From Bolinopsis microptera (taxonomy: Eukaryota; Ctenophora; Tentaculata; Lobata; Bolinopsidae), in assembly GCF_026151205.1 (NCBI RefSeq), contig NC_087074.1:4404001-4468000 (forward strand): a stretch of 64,000 nt of DNA. The letters run 5' to 3'. Of the stretch, positions 59,601 through 64,000 are shown in pieces. The notes beneath the pieces were generated by a model. That model did not search any database. It saw only the letters and a program-made list of their open reading frames with translations, and had not been told where the DNA came from. The position numbers and the translations under genes are program-made. The number at the start of each line of letters is the position of its first letter. The stretch's first letter is position 1.

Positions 59601-62600
59601 TTTCGGAGTCTGGTTCCTGGATCTGGCTTGCAGTTGTTTCTCTCTCATTATCACAGTTTAAAGTTCCACTGGCACGGTACTTATTGTGTACAAGCATGCC
59701 ACCGATAGTTTGATTCTTTCGATGACTCACGAATACACTGTCCGCACGTACCAGCTTCTTCAGGGCCGGATCAAGGTTGAGAAGGTGCTTATACTTATGG
59801 ATAATGCCTCCCATGTTGGGAAGTGCTGGATTTTGATCCATCACCATGGGTATTAAACAGGCAGTCGACTCATCCTTGTCTTTAAGGGTATACAAGTTTT
59901 TCCTATTAGCTATATCACTAAATTTGTTAAAGGCATCTTCTATAATACTGGAATGATAACCTCGGGCTAGAAGGTAACGTGTATAGACCTCTCTCTGCTC
60001 CAAGAAGTTAGTGTCTTCACTGTTGTTCTGTCTCACCCGCCTCGCCACTCCAAAAGGTATGTTTTTTACAACATGGTTCCTATGGCATGACGTGGGGATA
60101 AGGTAGCAGTGGGTGTCACTAGGTTTAGAGTAGAGTTTGGTGTGGACAACATCACCAACAGCATAGACATAGGTGTCTAGAAACTCAACGCCGTCCCTAG
60201 AGTAGTCGTAAGTAAACAAAAGGTTTGGGTGGATACTATTGAGCCATTCCATGAATTGTAATAATTTCTCAGCAGTACCGGGCCAAGCCATATAAATGTC
60301 ATCACGTAATCTACCCCAGAATGCTGGTCTATGAGGCGGGCCATATTCTAGATCTCCTTCGTTAACTAAAATATCAATCTTATCCATAGCACAATCAGCA
60401 TACTCACATGAGTTCTTAGGACCCATCGCTGCTCCACGCTCCTGGCGGTATGTTATACCGTTAAATGAAGCAATGTTGTAATCAAGAGTAATTTCTAGTG
60501 CACTAATAATGCATTCTGTACTAAACAATTGATCACCACTACTCCTTTTATTCAGGTGTTTAGTGCATTGTTGGATCCCCATATCCCTAGGAATGTTGGT
60601 AAACATGTTAGATAATATATCGATGGCAACATGTATAACCTCCTTTCCCAACAATATGCTAGACTCGTTCAGGCTATCAATCTTCCTCAGAAAGTGAGGG
60701 GTGTCAATAATTCTATAATTCAAAGTAGCCTTCTTCAATTCATACGCAGTCAAGGCAGAAAGGTTTTCAATGTATGAACCACAGCCGATGGTAATCATCC
60801 TCCCAGGATACAAAGGTGGTTTGTGTGCCTTGGGATTCAGGTACATGTTTCCAGGCTGGTTAAGCTCAGTACATGGAATAACCCACTCCTTGACCTTCTT
60901 GGACATACCTAATTCATCTTTAAACTCAATTGTCCAATTCGAAATTTTATCAATCAATTCTACAACTAAATCATCTACATTATTTACAATACTATATACA
61001 GATCTATCATTTAAATGTACACCTATTCGTTGAATATAATCTTCTTCACTAAGAAGGAAGAATCCTACTCCTTTATCGAATGGTCTGATTACAATGTCTT
61101 TCCATATATATATATAGTATTTAGATAAGAGATAAGATAAGAGTACATTTTTAACGGCTTTCAGTTTCTTTTTTAAATTTCAGTTCATCAGATTTTCCCA
61201 CTGCTTTTAGTTTGTATTTATTCTCAATTGTATATGATTCGTATTTGTTGTAGTTACTTTAATGATATAATTTCTCAGAATTGATGTAAATAAATGATGC
61301 AAAGACTTTCGACGATCTAATCACAACCGCTTTCTTTTATTGTGTAGAAGTCCAGCCATGAAATATATATATATATCGTCTCGCTTTATATATATAGTAA
61401 GATTGTGTCAAAATTACACTAGCGTTATAATTCGGAACCCCCCCCCCCCCCCTCAGCTGATTACGTAATATGTGAACGACCCCCTATATAAAATCATAAC
61501 AAATCATTGTCCATCATAAGATGTTAAAAATTGACTTCTAAATGAAAAATGTAAAAGCCGAAACAAACTAGCATTTCAAAAAGGCGAACATTAAATTAAA
61601 AAACTGATAATTGTAGCAAATTATAAACATTTTCCGACCTCTAAGTATAATATTGTTAAGAATTAAAATTTTAAAATTTTAAAATGAGGGCATAAAGCCT
61701 AAACAAACTTTTGATAAAGAGAAAGCATTAACATTTAATAAGAAACATTTACTGAAGTTATCGACGAACACTGAACATAATATAATCGTACAAAATAAGC
61801 ATTTGCTGCTATAAAATTGTGATGTTTGTTATTTTCATGAACAAAAAGTTTGAAAACTTTCAAAGTTAGAATTGAGTTTACTTTATACTCACATATTTTC
61901 CTCTTCCGGCGTTACCTCTTCAGCAGGCTTTGCCCCCAACAGCGTATCAATTGTTTCAATTTCTTCAAACTGCAATTATTACTTGGATGTATCTTACGAA
62001 AAATATGTTATGAATTATAGGGGTGGACTCTGGTGGGGAGGTGAAGCATATTTGTTTACTTTAAAGATGATTACGTGTTCGATAGATTTCAATGGTGAAT
62101 GGTGATGCACATTTTAAGTCAATGACATTCCTGACATTCCATGTGCTCATGCGGGGGGGGGGGCATGATTTATGATTATAATAGTATTTCAGTATCGTTC
62201 GTTTTGTGAACTTTGAATATTAACTTTCAGAAAACTAACAAAGAAATAACTGGGTACAGTACCGTAACGAGATCTACATCCTTCTGCCTCTTGCTAAAGA
62301 TTCTGTCTGGTTTCGTTATCTTTTCCTTTTGATCGTTCAAGAAGAAGTAGATTATTGTCGTCAGGATTGCTAGAGCTGGGAAAGAGTGTGTTACAGATTA
62401 TTACTTTATCGCAGGGTCATGTGATGAATAAGGGGTCGTTCACATATTAAGTAATTAGCCGAGGGGATGGGGGGGGGGGGGGGGGGGGAGGGGGTAATAT
62501 GTGAAGTTTACATATTACGTAATCAGCCGAGGGGATGGGGGGGGGGGGAGGGGGTAATATGTGAAGTTTACATATTACGTAATCAGCCGAGGGGAATGGG

Positions 62601-62847
62601 GGGGGGGGAGGGTAATATGTGAACGACCCTTATATTAAGTAGATTGGTGAAGAAAAACCGTCAACATACAACGAAAGTCGACAGACAATAGTTTACTGAA
62701 CAGAAATATAGGATGGCAACATTGAAAAAAGTAAAATAAAAATAATAAGTCAATATTGAAGTTACCTGTAAACATAATACAGAGGGTCTCTATAGGTAAG
62801 TCTTTGAAGTGTTGTAGGGGCAGAAAAATCGAGATACCCAACGCCAT
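53609..62847 (-). CDS. YqaJ-family nuclease with N-terminal membrane segment, five exons
   Basis: Exons on minus: 62766-62847, 62263-62375, 61893-61969, 54037-54799 and 53609-53725, 1152 nt, 383 residues. Phases match at every junction (1, 0, 2, 0), including across the 7.1-kb intron 54800-61892. Residues 1-18 are followed by a hydrophobic helix at about 19-40 (IETLCIMFTALAILTTIIYF), then a basic stretch and an acidic linker (AEEVTPEEEN). The YqaJ PD-(D/E)XK domain spans about 125-340: TRDQAKSMLWHSLRTGRVTS, YGVDNESVAIKEY (Glu193), GGSPDGLVG (Asp226) and GIIEIKCPF (Glu236, Lys238), so the active site looks complete. A coiled-coil tail ends at 53609. YqaJ nucleases act on DNA ends in phage recombination and occur in ISL2EU transposons; introns and a membrane segment suggest a host gene. 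The start ATG is the first in the last-read exon; more upstream exons are possible. Weakest parts are the donor of exon 2 and the acceptor of exon 5. Confidence 0.7.
55759..56178 (-). CDS. GIY-YIG endonuclease domain of Penelope-like element
   Basis: About 130 residues. The core NLIYLMECKTCKQSYVGYTT holds the two strands that give the domain its name (LIYL ... YVG), followed by LPKRFSNHKSHIKKG with the conserved Arg and His-Lys. The upstream SHHSKQVFPITKYISCQS and the Cys pair (CKTC) are typical of the linker-EN part of Penelope elements. The domain nicks DNA to prime reverse transcription. It ends at a stop at 55759 and is separated from its RT by the 3.3-kb insertion, so it can no longer be made as one protein with it. 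Confidence 0.85.
   Translation of the reverse strand: MSPCSNFSSHHSKQVFPITKYISCQSYNLIYLMECKTCKQSYVGYTTSNLPKRFSNHKSHIKKGIRSCKLVNHFLDIDHDLDFSTIACYNSSLSKHLSVIIVDTLVFEPNISKADKEKAMEAREGFYQTQLKTLERFGV
56176..57557 (+). repeat. Large palindrome, left arm (1.38 kb)
   Basis: Reverse complement of 58145-59521 almost throughout, with scattered single differences, one length difference in a G-run (57146 region) and one of about 10 bp near the outer end. The loop (57558-58144) is about 590 bp. Open frames in the arms (for example 56991-57284) are mirrored in the right arm and show no domain. Confidence 0.92.
57558..58144. other. Palindrome loop
   Basis: About 590 bp, single-copy between the arms. It contains a partial repeat of arm sequence (gaagctgggtggtgctaaaatggaggtagcagaacgta at 57590-57630, compared with 57345-57380). 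No gene recognised. Confidence 0.7.
58145..59521 (-). repeat. Large palindrome, right arm (1.38 kb)
   Basis: Inverted copy of 56176-57557. Its outer end joins the Penelope RT frame, which reads on into the arm for about 95 codons before a stop at 59233; that tail is not retroelement protein. Confidence 0.92.
59233..61104 (-). CDS. Penelope-like reverse transcriptase, 5'-truncated and 3'-interrupted
   Basis: Open frame from about 61104 to 59233; the part up to 59522 is reverse transcriptase. Motifs: IVIRPFDKGVGFFLL (N-terminal conserved patch), YLNPKAHKPPLYPGRMI, VAIDILSNMFTNIPRDMG (motif A), RQERGAAMGPKNSCEYAD (motif B), FWGRLRDDIYMAW (motif C with the DD pair) and GVEFLDTYVY. Near the end lies the Cys cluster GCHACGKCYVCKQNF that normally links RT to the GIY-YIG part. 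The amino end is cut off where the inverted 3' copy begins, and the last 95 codons come from the palindrome. No ATG start; the copy is dead, but the RT core has no stop codon, so the insertion is recent. Confidence 0.88.
   Translation of the reverse strand, partial: WKDIVIRPFDKGVGFFLLSEEDYIQRIGVHLNDRSVYSIVNNVDDLVVELIDKISNWTIEFKDELGMSKKVKEWVIPCTELNQPGNMYLNPKAHKPPLYPGRMITIGCGSYIENLSALTAYELKKATLNYRIIDTPHFLRKIDSLNESSILLGKEVIHVAIDILSNMFTNIPRDMGIQQCTKHLNKRSSGDQLFSTECIISALEITLDYNIASFNGITYRQERGAAMGPKNSCEYADCAMDKIDILVNEGDLEYGPPHRPAFWGRLRDDIYMAWPGTAEKLLQFMEWLNSIHPNLLFTYDYSRDGVEFLDTYVYAVGDVVHTKLYSKPSDTHCYLIPTSCHRNHVVKNIPFGVARRVRQNNSEDTNFLEQREVYTRYLLARGYHSSIIEDAFNKFSDIANRKNLYTLKDKDESTACLIPMVMDQNPALPNMGGIIHKYKHLLNLDPALKKLVRADSVFVSHRKNQTIGGMLVHNKYRASGTLNCDNERETTASQIQEPDSESLRAVPGAVDPGCHACGKCYVCKQNFLLVRGKVAFRWIRMFTRISQRNMVVRTPTNIIRLVANFVSQRKHHFYHFLPPLYHLSGLPNIFSCEHHRRLQYNLECLSYQGVKLLYQKFLHRTIS
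61489..61892. other. Intronic DNA of the YqaJ gene
   Basis: AT-rich sequence between the short-TIR element and exon 61893-61969. No feature of note. Confidence 0.5.
62018..62165. repeat. Relic of the ISL2EU-like terminal repeat
   Basis: GGTGGACTCTGGTGGGGAGG and the following tgaagcatatttgtttactttaa resemble the first 50 bp of the 4387-8307 transposon (GTGGATACTGGTGGGGAGGT, then tgaaacacatttgtttactttaa). The stretch ends in a G-run, as do the inner ends of that element's arms. Only one end is present. It lies in an intron of the YqaJ gene, 49 bp from exon 61893-61969. Confidence 0.65.
62432..62629. repeat. Three tandem copies of a short MITE-like unit
   Basis: Unit of about 65 bp: (t)tcacatattacgtaatcagccg, then aggggatgggggg, then gagggggtaatatgtgaa. 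The cluster begins GGGGTCGTTCACATATT and ends AATATGTGAACGACCC, so only the outermost ends carry the full terminal sequence. Same family as 54948-61483; a diverged trace is at 15538-15560. Confidence 0.85.
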
Positions 62848-63401
62848 GACTTTATCTATAGGATCTATATTTTAATAATGAGCAATTTTTCATGGAAAAA
62901 TCCATCCGATATAAATGAATTAAGAGGATCTATTCGTATAATACATAAAACAATATTAAACAATACCTTTAATTGTCAATAAATAATTGATATCATGATT
63001 ATAGAGCACACAATTAATCCCAGGATCAAAATAATTAAAAGAATATCAAACATCTAAAATCAGCTCATGCATAAAATCAAATCTTTAAGATACATAAATT
63101 ATTATTTCACCCCTCTTTTATATTGTAATTTGTAAAATAAGTTAAAACAGTTTAGTACATAATTTAGGTCATGCTTCGGTAAAATTAATCTTTTTAAATA
63201 ATGCATCAGAAAAAAACAATTTAAACTATATAAAAATATACCCACGATCTGATATTGCGCATAAAAAATATAAACCTGGTACACACTGTTTATACATACT
63301 AACAATCACACTGCCATAATCAACTTATACTCTCAGAATATTGCACATTTATAATATGTCCTGAACAAAGACGTTGCAAAAACTAAATTTAAATTACAGT
63401 T
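62848..63401. other. Region between the YqaJ gene and zinc-finger gene
   Basis: AT-rich; must hold the YqaJ gene promoter or further 5' exons and the 3' end of the zinc-finger gene. An acceptor-like tatattttaatatag lies just upstream of the MALG start, so an additional exon is possible. Confidence 0.4.
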
Positions 63402-64000
63402 CTAGTTATTTGCTGAGGAAGTACCGTCACTTTTACAGAACTTCATGTGATGTTTCAACCCACCCTGCTGAGTGAACCTTCTCTGACACTGAACACACTG
63501 GTGGGGTTTCAACGCATCAGAGGCTTCTTTACTAAGAACAATATCATGTTTATCTTTCAGATGGCAAACAAGATCGCCATGCTCACATGTTTTGAACAAA
63601 CAAAAAGTGCAGTGATATTCCTTTCTATGACAAATCTTATTGTGCTTGTTTATCTCTGTTTTACTTGTAGTTTTGAATGAGCAAACAATGCACTCCCGCA
63701 TATGTACAACGAGATGTTCTGTAAGAGAATTCTTATCCACAAACTTTAGCTTGCAGTTCCTGCATTGAAAAGGTCTTGCGTCAGTGTGATTTCTTCGAAC
63801 ATGTGTGCTTAATACCGTGGATGTCATAGCACTGTACTCACAGAGGTCACATGAAAATGGACGCTCTCCTGTGTGGGTCCGTTGGTGTCGAACTAAACAA
63901 TTTTTAAAGGAATATGTCTTTTTGCAAACCTTACAAACGAACCGACTCACTTCAGAATGTTTACTCATCTGATGGTTCGTCATTGACTTCTTATATCGGG
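63402..64000 (-). CDS. C2H2 zinc-finger protein, C-terminal part (partial)
   Basis: The frame is open to the window edge (RYKKS precedes the first ATG at 63983), so the N-terminus is outside. Six zinc fingers in tandem: CKVCKKTYSFKNCLVRHQRTH, CDLCEYSAMTSTVLSTHVRRNH, CRNCKLKFVDKNSLTEHLVVH, CIVCSFKTTSKTEINKH, CTFCLFKTCEHGDLVCHLKDKH and a last C2HC-type CVQCQRRFTQQGGLKHHMKFC. Only one linker is the classical TGERPF; others are TDARPF or absent. The mixed linkers and Cys-rich CxxC pairs (FxCxxCxF type) recall the REST/ZNF64-like or CTCF-like groups, but I would not assign an orthologue. Probably a nuclear DNA-binding regulator. The protein ends GTSSANN at a TAA. Confidence 0.9.
   Translation of the reverse strand, partial: RYKKSMTNHQMSKHSEVSRFVCKVCKKTYSFKNCLVRHQRTHTGERPFSCDLCEYSAMTSTVLSTHVRRNHTDARPFQCRNCKLKFVDKNSLTEHLVVHMRECIVCSFKTTSKTEINKHNKICHRKEYHCTFCLFKTCEHGDLVCHLKDKHDIVLSKEASDALKPHQCVQCQRRFTQQGGLKHHMKFCKSDGTSSANN

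Larger units (their letters stand above)
55311..61371 (-). mobile_element. Penelope-like retroelement with GIY-YIG endonuclease, 5'-truncated, split by a palindrome
   Basis: On the minus strand the order is reverse transcriptase (61104-59522), palindromic insertion (59521-56176), GIY-YIG endonuclease (56178-55759) and 3' UTR (to 55311). RT followed by GIY-YIG is the Penelope/Neptune-type order. The element's last 257 bp (55311-55570) are repeated in inverted orientation at 61115-61371, directly against the truncated RT start. Such inverted terminal pieces are common for Penelope elements. Confidence 0.85.
54948..61483. mobile_element. Short-TIR non-autonomous element, split by a Penelope-like insertion
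   Basis: Ends are inverted: GGGGTCGTTCACATATTACG at 54948 and its reverse complement ending 61483, each followed inward by a C or G run. The flanking CTA (54945-54947 and 61484-61486) fits a 3-bp target duplication. Without the inner insertion the element would be about 0.5 kb. The same terminal sequence recurs at 62432-62629. Confidence 0.75.

Overview
This window is nuclear DNA of an animal. The protein-coding genes are split by GT-AG introns, there are no bacterial operons, and the set includes metazoan/eukaryotic genes that I recognise: VPS29 (retromer), WDR3/UTP12 (ribosome biogenesis), NDE1/NDEL1 (dynein regulator), a neuroglobin-like globin and a MACPF protein. The DNA is AT-rich and full of transposons, satellites and minisatellites. 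An invertebrate is most likely. The phylum cannot be settled from the sequence.

Layout. 1-14.1 kb: an unrecognised Ser/Pro-rich, multi-exon gene on +. Its probable 9.65-kb intron holds a dimeric 366-bp satellite, a 3.9-kb ISL2EU/Harbinger-type DNA transposon inserted in that satellite, and an intronless globin gene on the opposite strand with a predicted C-terminal membrane segment. 15.2-20.2 kb: VPS29 (six exons) and WDR3 (two exons), both on -. 21.1-24.2 kb: a secreted MACPF/LamG-like protein and an unrecognised gene, both on -. 24.5-32 kb: repeat-rich DNA with two non-LTR retrotransposon 3' ends. 32.1-51.7 kb: a nudE (NDE1/NDEL1) gene on + whose two largest introns (7.7 and 7.9 kb) carry minisatellites and a 2.2-kb foldback-like element with a 1.6-kb C/T-rich tract.

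53.6-62.85 kb: on -, a five-exon gene I assembled by splice-phase matching. It encodes a YqaJ-family nuclease domain behind an N-terminal membrane segment. Its 7.1-kb intron contains a nest of mobile DNA: a short-TIR element split by a Penelope-like retroelement, which is itself split by a 3.3-kb near-perfect palindrome. 63.4 kb to the edge: the C-terminal part of a C2H2 zinc-finger protein on -.

The most interesting observations are the membrane-anchored YqaJ nuclease gene with an ISL2EU-like TIR relic in its intron, the tail-anchored nested globin, the long-TIR transposon whose empty site can be read from neighbouring satellite copies, the higher-order structure of the satellite, and the large palindrome inside the Penelope element. 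Exon borders were placed by eye from reading frames and splice signals; no alignment or expression data were used.
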